Counted from the stretch's first letter, positions 1 through 9,922 are shown. The stretch is DNA of 64,000 nucleotides from Gammaproteobacteria bacterium (GCA_004173475.1 SEBU01000001.1:558001-622000), one strand, 5' to 3'. The notes: a model not told the origin generated them from the sequence alone. Numbers and translations: made by a program.

Positions 1-5
1 AAGTT

Positions 6-48
6 TTCAAGGTGTCACCTTGAATTTGCTGGACGCCAAGCGTCCGGC
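6..48. other. Two adjacent hairpins upstream of the giant gene
   Basis: ttcaaggtg-t-caccttgaa (6-24) and gctggacgc-caa-gcgtccggc (28-48). Confidence 0.5.
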
Positions 49-180
49 GAATTAGGTTTAAAATTTTTCGCGCGTTTGCTGTTAGATGGCGTTAGGTAAA
101 AGGAAGCATGGATTATAAAAATAACAGTGTTTCTTAATCTTTATACGAAGTTTGTATATGAAAAAAGTATTTGAGTAGCC

Positions 181-3100
181 ATGTCAAAATCAACGCGTCC
201 TCGTCGTCCACTGATCGAAGCTATAGAACCTCGGCTGCTATTTTCGGCCACTGCCGATATTGCTGTTTTTGACGATGCAACTCACTCGGTTGATTCACTC
301 TCACACGCTGCAGACAACCTGGATTTAATGCAGGTTTATCCCGACTTAATCGCGCAGCAACACGCCGTTGCCTCTGAAACCAACACCACAGATAATACGA
401 ATAATCCAACGGATAACGCTGATACGCCTATCGCATTGCCGAGCAATACTGCGCCGGAAGCCGCCACTCATTCATTGGTATTTGTGGACACGCATGTTGC
501 AGATTATCAACGTCTGGTCGACGATATTTTGAATAATCCTGACAACAAAAATATAGAAATTATTTTCCTCGATCAAAATCAGGATGGCATTACTCAGATT
601 ACCCAGAGCCTTAGTCTCTACACAAATATCACGTCGATTCATTTGATTTCACACGGCGTTCCAGGTGAATTGCAACTGGGTAGTACCGTGCTTAATGGAA
701 ATACTATTGCGCAGTTTATAAATGAATTGGCCAGCTGGCAGACAAACCTGACGAGCGAGGCCGATATTCTAATTTACGGCTGCGACCTAGCGGCAAACGA
801 TGCGGGTGTTCAACTGCTGCAACAGTTAAATCAATTTACTGGTGCAGACGTTGCCGCAAGTACCAACCTTACCGGTACTATCGCGCATGCCGATTGGATA
901 CTGGAAAAAAATATCGGGTCCGTTGAAACCGCAAGCTTGCTTAACGCACAACAAGATCTTACCTGGAGCGGTGCACTGGCGGATGTGACTTATATTAATA
1001 CCGGCTCCGGCGGCAATAATTACGCGCTGATTCCCGGGGATTTTGCAGGTCAAAGTTTTCAGTACACCAGTGGAGTAAATATTGATCGCATCAGTGTAGA
1101 AATTAATAAAACCGCAGGTGCGGCTACACAAAATTTATATCTGGAAATACGCGACAATTACAACGGTACTTTGATTGGAAGTGCGACGGTTTCATCCAGC
1201 ACACTTAGCAATGGTTTGCAGTGGGTTAATTTTAATTTTCCCGAGGTATCCCTCACCGCCTACCAGGTTTATTGGGTACGGTTGAGCACAAGCGGTAGCG
1301 ATCATTTAATTGCTGCGACTTATCACAATACGAGTGTATTCAGTAACGGTACTTTTTTTAACAACGCGGGTGGCGCAGAGCGAGATTTATCATTCGCAGT
1401 CACTAACGTGGGCGCCTCAAATTCAGCACCTACGGTTGCTATAACGCCTACAACTTACTCGGCCACTGAACAAGTTGCATTAAATTTACATGGCACCGGT
1501 ATTAGCGTTGCGGATGCCGACGGCGATAACCTGACGATCACGCTTGCTGCAACAGGTAGCAACAGCCAAATCACCGCCAATGCAGGTACAACTGGCGTGG
1601 GTATCACTTCTGGTAATGGCACTAACAGCCTGGTGGTAAACGGCACAGCTGCCCAATTGAATAATTTTTTTAACGGCACCAGCGGCGCGACACTGACCTA
1701 TCGCGTCGCCGCTGATACACCGCCGGGGAGTTCGACATTAACCATTACGGCGAGCGATGGCGTTTTAACAGCTAACGATACTGCCACTATCAACATTACC
1801 GCCGTTAATGACGCACCTGTTAATACCGTACCTACAACCCAAAATACGAACGAAGATACTGCGCTCATTTCCAGCGCAGGCAATGGCAACCGAATCAGTA
1901 TTGCCGATGTAGACGCAACGACTAACACAGTACGCACGAGTATTTCCGTAAGTCACGGCGTTCTATCGCTGGCAGGCGTCACGGGTTTAACGTTTAGCGC
2001 GGGTGACGGCACTAGCGATTCCACCATGACGTTTACCGGTACGGTGGCCAATATTAATGCGGCATTGGCAACACTCACTTATCTACCAACCGCCAACTAC
2101 AACGGCAGCGATACCTTCTCCATAATCACGAATGATTTGGGTAATAGTGGTACGGGCGGAGCCTTGAGCGATACAGATTCGTTCACCATTAATATCGCCG
2201 CCGCGAACGATGCTCCAATTACCGCACACGCTATTCCCAACCAGAATGCGCCTATAAATGTCGCTTTCAATTTTGCCTTTGCAGCTAATAGCTTCAGCGA
2301 TATAGACGCTGGCAATACACTCTCCTATACCGCGCAATTAAGTGGCGGCGGTGCGCTACCATCATGGTTAAATTTTAACGCCGCAACGCGAACCTTTAGT
2401 GGAACGCCATCGAACCTGGATGTAGGGACGCTTAATATCGATGTAACTGCCAGCGACGGTAACGGCGGCACAGTAACCGATACCTTTGCAATTATTACGT
2501 CTAGCAATGTCGACACTAATTACATAGCCACAAGCGCGAATAACACTGATTTGTTCGTGTCCACAACCCAGCAAGTCGGGCAAAGTTTCACGTACAACAG
2601 CGGCAACGGAACTTATCTTGCCAACGAAATCAGCTTGTTTGTGACTGCCAGCGGTGCAGCGCCGCAAACCGTCACCGTTCAACTATTAGATGCTTGGAAT
2701 GGAACAGTTTTAGGTAGCGACATGGTCAGTTCAGCGGCGCTAAGCCCTAACGGCAAAGAGTGGTATAGCTTCGACTTCAGCAACGTCACCCTTACAGATA
2801 ACACCACCTACTTTATAAAGGTCAGCTCCACCGGAACCGATGGCGCGGTGAAGATCGGATATCTGGGCGATGTAGTGACGCCAGGAAATGTTCTGATCAA
2901 CGGTGTGGATGACGCAACTAAAGACCTGTCTTTTAAGCTGGGCTATGAGAACGGCAGCAACCTGGCGCCCGCCGTTGCAAATCCGATAACTGATAAAACT
3001 ACTAACTCGAATGCGGCATTCAACTACACAGTTCCTGCCAATACTTTTGCAGATGCCGACCCGGTCGACACTATTATTTACCGGGCTAATCTAGTCGGTA

Positions 3101-6100
3101 GAAGCGATCTGGATTGGCTTAGCTTTGATACAACGACACGGCAATTTAGCGGTACACCGAGCCTCGCTCAAATCGGCACTTGGCAGGTGGAAGTTATTGG
3201 TACCGATAACCACGGTGCGTCTACCTCGGAATTTTTCGATATTGTAGTGGCCAATCCGAATACCGTACCTACGCCCATCCCGGATCAAAATGTCTCTGAA
3301 GATAGCGTTTACAGTTTTCAATTTACTGCCTTTAACAACGGGAATGGCGATGCCTTAACCTACACTGCGACCCAGGCAAATGGGGACCCCCTACCAACCT
3401 GGCTTAATTTTAATGCAGTAACGCGCACTTTTTCTGGCACCGCAGACGATGGCGACGTGGGCGTAAAAAGCATTAAAGTCACTGCGACTGATCCCAATGG
3501 TGGATCAATCTCGGATACGTTCACGCTTACCGTGAGCGATGTACAAGAAGCACCCTTCGTTCTTAACCCCATCGCTAACCAAACTGCAACTGGCTACGTT
3601 CCTTTTACGTTTACATTTGCTTCAGATATCGCGGCTGATCAAGACATTGGCGATTCCATTACCTATTCTGTACAACTCGCGGGCGGTGGCGCACTACCTT
3701 CGTGGCTAACTTATGACAGCGCAACGCGAACATTTAATGGAACACCGACCAACGCAAATGTCGGCACACTTTCCATTGATGTCATAGCAACCGATACGAG
3801 CAACAACACGGTAACCGATACTTTTGACATAGTGATCAGCACAGGCAACACGCCGCCCGTTAACACCATGCCCGTTACTCAATACACCAACGAAGATGTG
3901 CCACTGGTGTTTAGCGCGGGTAATGGAAATCAAATACAAATTACCGATGTGGACGCAGGTAGCGGAAATGTTCGCGTCACACTTGCCGTCATCACTGGCG
4001 AATTAAATTTAGCGAGTATCGCCGGGCTGACCTTCAACACAGGTGATGGCACTAATGACACAGCAATGGATTTCACCGGCACAGTCGCCAATATTAACAA
4101 CGCACTCGCGACACTGACTTACCACTCTGCCACTAATTATTTTGGCGCAGATACTTTTACCATTGTAACTAACGATCTCGGCAATACCGGACCTGGCGGG
4201 GCCTATAGCGATACAGATACAGTCTCAATTAATGTTCTCTCCGTAAATGATTCACCACTAGTTGCAAACGCAATCCCAAATCAAAATGCAACGGAAGACT
4301 CTGCATTTAATTTTCAATTTGCATCAAATACATTTAACGACGCAGATGCTGGCGATACCCTGACTTACACCGCGCAATTAAATGGCGGCGGCGCATTACC
4401 AAGCTGGTTAACATTTAATGCTGCAACTGGAACCTTTAGCGGAACGCCAACCAATGCAGATGTTGGAACTATAAGTATTGATGTAATTGCCAATGACGGC
4501 CATAACGGGACCGGCACTGAAACTTTTAATATTGTCATCGGAAACACTAACGATGCACCAACAGTTGCGAACGCGATTCCAAACCAAAACGCAACAGAAG
4601 ATTCTGCGTTTAATTTTCAATTTGCATCAAACACTTTTAACGATGTAGATGTTGGCAATACCCTAACTTACACAGCTCAACTCGCGGGCGGCGGTGCTTT
4701 ACCCAGCTGGTTATCGTTTGATGCTGTCACGAGAACTTTTAGCGGAACACCTACAAATGCGAATGTAGGAACTGTTTCTATTGATGTTGTTGCTGATGAT
4801 GGAAATGGCGGAACGGTTACCGACACATTCAACATCGTCATCGCAAACACGAATGACGCTCCAACAGTTGCAAACGCAATCCCAAACCAAAACGCGACAG
4901 AAGATTCTGCATTTAATTTTCAGTTCGTAGCCAATACCTTTAGCGATGCCGATGTCGGAAATACCCTAACTTACACTGCTCAACTTGCGGGTGGTGGTGC
5001 TTTACCCAGCTGGTTATCCTTTGATGCTGTCACGAGAACTTTTAGCGGAACACCTACAAATACAAATGTAGGAACTGTTTCTATTGGTGTTATTGCTGAT
5101 GACGGAAATGGAGGAACTATTACCGATACATTCAACATCGTCATTGCAAACACGAATGATGCGCCAACAGTTGCAAACTCAATTCCAAATCAAAACGCGA
5201 CAGAAGATTCTGTATTCAATTTTCAATTTGCATCCAACACCTTTAACGATGTGGATCTCGGCAATACATTAACTTACACCGCACAGTTAAATGGTGGAGG
5301 CGCACTACCAAGCTGGTTAACATTTAATGGTGCAACAGGAACCTTTAGCGGAACACCAACCAATGCAGATGTGGGGACCATAAGCATTGATGTCGTCGCC
5401 AACGATGGAAATGGTGGATCGGTCACAGATACCTTTAATCTTGTTATTGCAAACGCAAACGATGCCCCAACAGTTGCGAACGCGATTCCAAACCAAAACG
5501 CAACAGAAGATTCTGCGTTTAATTTTCAAGTTGCATCAAATACATTTAACGACTCAGATGTTGGCGATACCCTGACTTACACCGCGCAATTAAATGGCGG
5601 CGGTGCATTACCAAACTGGTTAACATTCAATACCGCAACCGGAACCTTTAGCGGAACACCGACCAATACCGATGTTGGAACAATCACGATTGACGTAACC
5701 GCAAATGATGGCAATAGTGGAACGGTTACAGATACATTTAATCTTGTAATCGCCAACGCCAACGATTCACCCACAGTTACAAACGCAATCCCAAATCAAA
5801 ACGCGACTGAAGATTCTGCATTTAACTTTCAAGTTGCATCAAATACATTTAACGACTCAGATGTTGGCGATACCCTGACTTACACCGCTCAACTAAATGG
5901 AGGCGGTGCATTACCAAGTTGGTTATCCTTTGATTCTGTCACTAGAACTTTTAGCGGAACACCTACAAATACAAATGTAGGAACTGTTTCTATTGATGTT
6001 ATTGCTGATGACGGAAATGGAGGAACTGTTACCGATACATTCAACATCGTCATTGCAAACACGAATGATGCGCCAACAGTTGCAAACGCAATTCCAAATC

Positions 6101-8013
6101 AAAACGCGACAGAAGATTCTGTATTCAATTTTCAATTTGCATCCAACACCTTTAACGATGTGGATGTTGGCAATACCTTAACTTACACCGCACAATTAAA
6201 TGGAGGCGGTGCATTACCCAGCTGGTTAACATTTAACGCTACAACCGGAACCTTTAGCGGAACGCCAATCAATGCCAATGTTGGAACTCTAAGCATCGAT
6301 GTTACGGCCACCGATGGCAATGGTGGAACAGTTACAGATACATTTAATCTTGTAATAGCCAACGCTAATGATGCCCCGACAGTTGCGAACGCAATTCCGA
6401 ATCAGAATGCGACAGAAGACTCTGCATTTAATTTTCAATTTGAAAACAACATTTTTAGCGATATTGATGCGGGAGATTCATTAAGCTACTCAGCGCAACT
6501 GAATAACGGTAGCGCGCTACCAGCATGGTTAAATTTCAATGCCGCGACACGTACATTCAGCGGAACCCCGACCCATGGAGATGAAGGCAGCTATACAATT
6601 GAGTTAAGAGCAACAGATAGTCAGGGTCAATCTGCGACAACAGATTTTGTTATAAATGTTGCACACGTAAACGAGGCACCAACAAGTAGCGTTATACCAA
6701 CATTAAATACAGTGAGAAATAGTAACGGCGATACTATAGATTTATTCGTGGTATTTTCTGACAGGGAAGATCAAGACTCGCAATTGGTTTATTCCATTGT
6801 CGGTAATACTAACAGCGCACTGATAACCCAAACACTTATCGATCCACAAACCGGAAAATTACAGCTTCATTACGCGGAAAACCAATTTGGCTCTGGTCAG
6901 ATTACTATTCGGGCAACAGACGCTCAAGGTGCTAGTGTTGACGCAAGCTTTACCGTAAATGTTGCGTTCACCAACAATTTGCCAATCAGCAATGGCATTA
7001 AAAATATTAACGTTTTTCAAGGTAGCGCCCAAAGTAGTTTGGATTTTTCCAAAGTGTTCAGCGATGTTGAAAATGGAAATAATCTGCAATACAGCCTGGT
7101 TAGCAACAGCAATCCAGAATTGCTTCAATCGATTCAATTCAATCAACAAAACCATACTTCCACTATTAGTTATAATTCGATGGCATTAGGTGAAGCTACA
7201 ATTGTTTTACGTGCGACTGATAGTGATGGTGGATTTGTTGAAAGCGTATTTAAAATTACCGTTTTACCTCTACCAATACTGCCGCTGGACCCAACGTTTA
7301 TCCCCTCAGCGGATGAAGACCAAGATCTTGTTATCTCTAACCCTGGCGGTAAAACCAATGACGAACCAACCGACAAGCCACGCGATAATGACAATAGCTT
7401 TATTCCATCTGGTGGCGGGGGGCAAATTCAGAATGGTCTGTCAGATCCGCTTGCCAATAATTTAATTGGTCATGGGTCAGGTGATTTGCCAGCTCTCATA
7501 GTTGATACGCAAGCAAATAGGACGCAAGAAATTTTTGACCGAAATCGTTACGATCGCATCCTAATGCATCAGGATTCGCAGACTAAAAAGTTAATTGATT
7601 CGTTAAGCACGCGCTCCATAGCATCATCATTAATTTCTCCGGGCGAGGGTTATAGCGCTGCAGACTCAGAAGAGTTTAATACACAGCTGCGGAAAATTCG
7701 TCGCGAAATGGACAATGTGATCGAAGAAGAAAAACAACACCGGGCAATAGTCTCCGGCATAACCTTATCGCTAACCACCGGCATTTTAATTTGGTCGTTG
7801 AGAGCGAGCAGTCTGTTACTAGCACTTATGTCTATGCTTCCACTTTGGCGCGGGGTAGACCCCTTACCAATTCTGGAGGAAGTCAAAAAACGTAAAAAAG
7901 ATATAGAAAAACAACGCAGCGACAAAAAAGCCGAAGATCAAAATGCGAAAGAAGTTGGTTACCTATTTGATAACGCCGACAGCAACGTAAAAAAAACTAA
8001 GGAAAAAAGCTGA
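181..8013 (+). CDS. Giant surface/secreted repeat protein: N-terminal LEPR-XLL-type motif, DUF4347 domain, cadherin/He_PIG-like Ig repeats, C-terminal hydrophobic segments
   Basis: 2610-aa ORF; N-terminus IEAIEPRLLFSA; DUF4347-like block HSLVFVDTHVADYQRLVDD...HLISHGVPGELQLG...ADILIYGCDLAANDAG; repeated NDAPTVANAIPNQNATEDSAFNFQF...ALPSWLxFxxxTxTFSGTPTN units; hydrophobic stretch near C-terminus followed by a Lys-rich tail. Confidence 0.9.
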   Translation: MSKSTRPRRPLIEAIEPRLLFSATADIAVFDDATHSVDSLSHAADNLDLMQVYPDLIAQQHAVASETNTTDNTNNPTDNADTPIALPSNTAPEAATHSLVFVDTHVADYQRLVDDILNNPDNKNIEIIFLDQNQDGITQITQSLSLYTNITSIHLISHGVPGELQLGSTVLNGNTIAQFINELASWQTNLTSEADILIYGCDLAANDAGVQLLQQLNQFTGADVAASTNLTGTIAHADWILEKNIGSVETASLLNAQQDLTWSGALADVTYINTGSGGNNYALIPGDFAGQSFQYTSGVNIDRISVEINKTAGAATQNLYLEIRDNYNGTLIGSATVSSSTLSNGLQWVNFNFPEVSLTAYQVYWVRLSTSGSDHLIAATYHNTSVFSNGTFFNNAGGAERDLSFAVTNVGASNSAPTVAITPTTYSATEQVALNLHGTGISVADADGDNLTITLAATGSNSQITANAGTTGVGITSGNGTNSLVVNGTAAQLNNFFNGTSGATLTYRVAADTPPGSSTLTITASDGVLTANDTATINITAVNDAPVNTVPTTQNTNEDTALISSAGNGNRISIADVDATTNTVRTSISVSHGVLSLAGVTGLTFSAGDGTSDSTMTFTGTVANINAALATLTYLPTANYNGSDTFSIITNDLGNSGTGGALSDTDSFTINIAAANDAPITAHAIPNQNAPINVAFNFAFAANSFSDIDAGNTLSYTAQLSGGGALPSWLNFNAATRTFSGTPSNLDVGTLNIDVTASDGNGGTVTDTFAIITSSNVDTNYIATSANNTDLFVSTTQQVGQSFTYNSGNGTYLANEISLFVTASGAAPQTVTVQLLDAWNGTVLGSDMVSSAALSPNGKEWYSFDFSNVTLTDNTTYFIKVSSTGTDGAVKIGYLGDVVTPGNVLINGVDDATKDLSFKLGYENGSNLAPAVANPITDKTTNSNAAFNYTVPANTFADADPVDTIIYRANLVGRSDLDWLSFDTTTRQFSGTPSLAQIGTWQVEVIGTDNHGASTSEFFDIVVANPNTVPTPIPDQNVSEDSVYSFQFTAFNNGNGDALTYTATQANGDPLPTWLNFNAVTRTFSGTADDGDVGVKSIKVTATDPNGGSISDTFTLTVSDVQEAPFVLNPIANQTATGYVPFTFTFASDIAADQDIGDSITYSVQLAGGGALPSWLTYDSATRTFNGTPTNANVGTLSIDVIATDTSNNTVTDTFDIVISTGNTPPVNTMPVTQYTNEDVPLVFSAGNGNQIQITDVDAGSGNVRVTLAVITGELNLASIAGLTFNTGDGTNDTAMDFTGTVANINNALATLTYHSATNYFGADTFTIVTNDLGNTGPGGAYSDTDTVSINVLSVNDSPLVANAIPNQNATEDSAFNFQFASNTFNDADAGDTLTYTAQLNGGGALPSWLTFNAATGTFSGTPTNADVGTISIDVIANDGHNGTGTETFNIVIGNTNDAPTVANAIPNQNATEDSAFNFQFASNTFNDVDVGNTLTYTAQLAGGGALPSWLSFDAVTRTFSGTPTNANVGTVSIDVVADDGNGGTVTDTFNIVIANTNDAPTVANAIPNQNATEDSAFNFQFVANTFSDADVGNTLTYTAQLAGGGALPSWLSFDAVTRTFSGTPTNTNVGTVSIGVIADDGNGGTITDTFNIVIANTNDAPTVANSIPNQNATEDSVFNFQFASNTFNDVDLGNTLTYTAQLNGGGALPSWLTFNGATGTFSGTPTNADVGTISIDVVANDGNGGSVTDTFNLVIANANDAPTVANAIPNQNATEDSAFNFQVASNTFNDSDVGDTLTYTAQLNGGGALPNWLTFNTATGTFSGTPTNTDVGTITIDVTANDGNSGTVTDTFNLVIANANDSPTVTNAIPNQNATEDSAFNFQVASNTFNDSDVGDTLTYTAQLNGGGALPSWLSFDSVTRTFSGTPTNTNVGTVSIDVIADDGNGGTVTDTFNIVIANTNDAPTVANAIPNQNATEDSVFNFQFASNTFNDVDVGNTLTYTAQLNGGGALPSWLTFNATTGTFSGTPINANVGTLSIDVTATDGNGGTVTDTFNLVIANANDAPTVANAIPNQNATEDSAFNFQFENNIFSDIDAGDSLSYSAQLNNGSALPAWLNFNAATRTFSGTPTHGDEGSYTIELRATDSQGQSATTDFVINVAHVNEAPTSSVIPTLNTVRNSNGDTIDLFVVFSDREDQDSQLVYSIVGNTNSALITQTLIDPQTGKLQLHYAENQFGSGQITIRATDAQGASVDASFTVNVAFTNNLPISNGIKNINVFQGSAQSSLDFSKVFSDVENGNNLQYSLVSNSNPELLQSIQFNQQNHTSTISYNSMALGEATIVLRATDSDGGFVESVFKITVLPLPILPLDPTFIPSADEDQDLVISNPGGKTNDEPTDKPRDNDNSFIPSGGGGQIQNGLSDPLANNLIGHGSGDLPALIVDTQANRTQEIFDRNRYDRILMHQDSQTKKLIDSLSTRSIASSLISPGEGYSAADSEEFNTQLRKIRREMDNVIEEEKQHRAIVSGITLSLTTGILIWSLRASSLLLALMSMLPLWRGVDPLPILEEVKKRKKDIEKQRSDKKAEDQNAKEVGYLFDNADSNVKKTKEKS
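4261..6684 (+). repeat. Eight tandem 303-bp (101-aa) repeat units inside the giant CDS
   Basis: The codon after 'NDAPT/NDSPT' (VANAIPNQNATEDS) falls at 4261, 4564, 4867, 5170, 5473, 5776, 6079 and 6382; spacing is exactly 303 nt, and the degenerate next unit (NEAPTS) falls at 6685. Confidence 0.93.
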
Positions 8014-9506
8014 TGATTCGTATAACGCCTGCCATACGTTTAAGCATAGGCCTTATTGTTTTGGTCGTATCCATTTTGCTATTGGCACAAGCACTGGGTT
8101 TAACGTCCGGAACTGAAAAACAACAGTTTGAAATCCGCAAACAAACCGCCGAAACACTTGCAGCGCAAATAAATTTGGCGGTCAGCCGTGGCGATGACGG
8201 TCTGATACGCGACCTTATGAATACAGCTATAGAAAGAAATGCCGACATGCAGTCTGCGGCGATTCGAAAAACTGATGGCGAAGTACTTATTGAAACCAAT
8301 AATCATGATGAGTTTTGGAAAGGTGCGGAAGCCAAAGTATCTACGCCAACTCACATGCGTTTTCCAATGATCATTAATAGCGTTACTCGCGCTAACACCG
8401 AAATTACTTTTAAACCTCTAACTAGTGAAACCCATCCGCTGTTTCATATTCCCACATTTATCGTGCTCATTATTTTTGTGGTAGTCAGTGGTTTTATAGG
8501 TTTCTGGTTATACATTCGCCGTGTCCTTAAACATCTTGATCCAAGCGCCGTTGTACCTGCACGTGTGCGCAATGCGCTGAATATTTTGGCAGAAGGTGTT
8601 TTGATTTTGGATAAGCGCGAACATATTGTATTGGCAAATACATCGATATTGGAAAATCTGAATAAATCCGAACAAAATCTTGTAGGAAAGAAAGCGAGTA
8701 GTTTGGGGTGGCAACTTATCGATAATAAAAATAGCAAAGAATTTCCATGGCTTACTGCATTATCCTCAAATACAAAGCAAGTGAATGTCCACCTTGCACT
8801 CCCGAATGGTGAACAAACAAAAACGTTTCGCGTTAACGCCGTCCCTATACTCGACGCTAAAGGTTCGAGCCAGGGTACAATCGCAGTTTTTGACGATATA
8901 ACTGAGCTGGAAGAAAAAAGGCGGCAACTGGAAGAGACGGTTAAAGAACTGGCGAAATCCCGCACAGCAATTGAATCAAAAAATAAAGAATTAACTTTTT
9001 TAGCAACACGCGACCCACTTACCAATTGTTTCAACCGTCGCGCGCTTTACGAATATCTCGAAGGAAAAGCTGCTGGCTCACTCAAACCTAACACAGATTA
9101 CGCGTGCATCATGGCTGACATAGATCATTTCAAGCGCGTAAATGATACCCATGGCCACGGCGTAGGCGACGCCGTTATTAAAACAATGGCAAATACAATA
9201 AAAGAAGTTGTAAGGGAAAAAGATATAGTCGCCCGTATGGGTGGTGAAGAATTCTGCATTATTTTGCCCAACACCTCATTGGACGTAGCACGCAATATTG
9301 CCGAACGCTGCCGCGAAAGTATCAGTTCAAAAATGACCAGGGGAGTAAAAGTCACCGCAAGTTTCGGTGTAACTTCAATAGCTCTAGGCGCAAAAGACTC
9401 CGCCACTATTATTCACCAGGCCGACGAAGCACTTTATGCATCAAAAGAAAACGGAAGAAATCGCGTAACCTCGTGGAGCACAAGTATTACTTCGAAAGGT
9501 GGGTAG
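8013..9506 (+). CDS. Membrane diguanylate cyclase (TM - periplasmic region - TM - PAS - GGDEF with GGEEF motif)
   Basis: DPLTNCFNRRALYEYL...DIDHFKRVNDTHGHGVGD...REKDIVARMGGEEFCIILP; two hydrophobic segments; PAS-like VLILDKREHIVLANTSILENL. Confidence 0.93.
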   Translation: MIRITPAIRLSIGLIVLVVSILLLAQALGLTSGTEKQQFEIRKQTAETLAAQINLAVSRGDDGLIRDLMNTAIERNADMQSAAIRKTDGEVLIETNNHDEFWKGAEAKVSTPTHMRFPMIINSVTRANTEITFKPLTSETHPLFHIPTFIVLIIFVVVSGFIGFWLYIRRVLKHLDPSAVVPARVRNALNILAEGVLILDKREHIVLANTSILENLNKSEQNLVGKKASSLGWQLIDNKNSKEFPWLTALSSNTKQVNVHLALPNGEQTKTFRVNAVPILDAKGSSQGTIAVFDDITELEEKRRQLEETVKELAKSRTAIESKNKELTFLATRDPLTNCFNRRALYEYLEGKAAGSLKPNTDYACIMADIDHFKRVNDTHGHGVGDAVIKTMANTIKEVVREKDIVARMGGEEFCIILPNTSLDVARNIAERCRESISSKMTRGVKVTASFGVTSIALGAKDSATIIHQADEALYASKENGRNRVTSWSTSITSKGG

Positions 9507-9565
9507 GTTTTAAAGATAAATATTAACTGACTTATTTTTTATCTCACTTTTGCCCATTCAAAACA

Positions 9566-9922
9566 TCATGAAAAAAGTGATACTTGAGCAAATAACAAAA
9601 AAGAAACCGATACAAAAAATGGTACTGAATGAAAAATTAACTGTGGACATTCCTCGAGTTGATTTATTGTAGGGACAAAATAGAATGGATCTATTCGTTC
9701 AAATTTTTCATTTAACCAGGAAAGCATCCACTTTAGCGTGCCATCGTAAATTTGCTTTAAAGCAATAACTAGATAACTAGCTAAAAGTAAGAAAAAGACC
9801 TCCAGCCCAATAATATCAACAATCGCTCCAAACATCCTTATTTCAGGCGCCAAGGACAACATTAGGTAAATCGTTACTAATATTGTTAAACACTTCAAGA
9901 TTTTCTTTTTATTCATTTGCAT
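9566..9922 (-). CDS. Small hypothetical membrane protein
   Basis: 118-aa ORF with hydrophobic segments; purine-rich AAGGAGACATGC just upstream of ATG. Confidence 0.55.
   Translation of the reverse strand: MQMNKKKILKCLTILVTIYLMLSLAPEIRMFGAIVDIIGLEVFFLLLASYLVIALKQIYDGTLKWMLSWLNEKFERIDPFYFVPTINQLEECPQLIFHSVPFFVSVSFLLFAQVSLFS

Noticed and set aside
1455-6135. Many antisense and out-of-frame ORFs (60-104 aa) across the giant repeat gene
   Set aside because: They recur with the 303-bp repeat and mirror its codon pattern; they are shadows of the sense frame, not genes.
4261-6684. Regular tandem repeats considered as a CRISPR-like array
   Set aside because: Units are 303 nt, entirely coding, with no repeat/spacer alternation.
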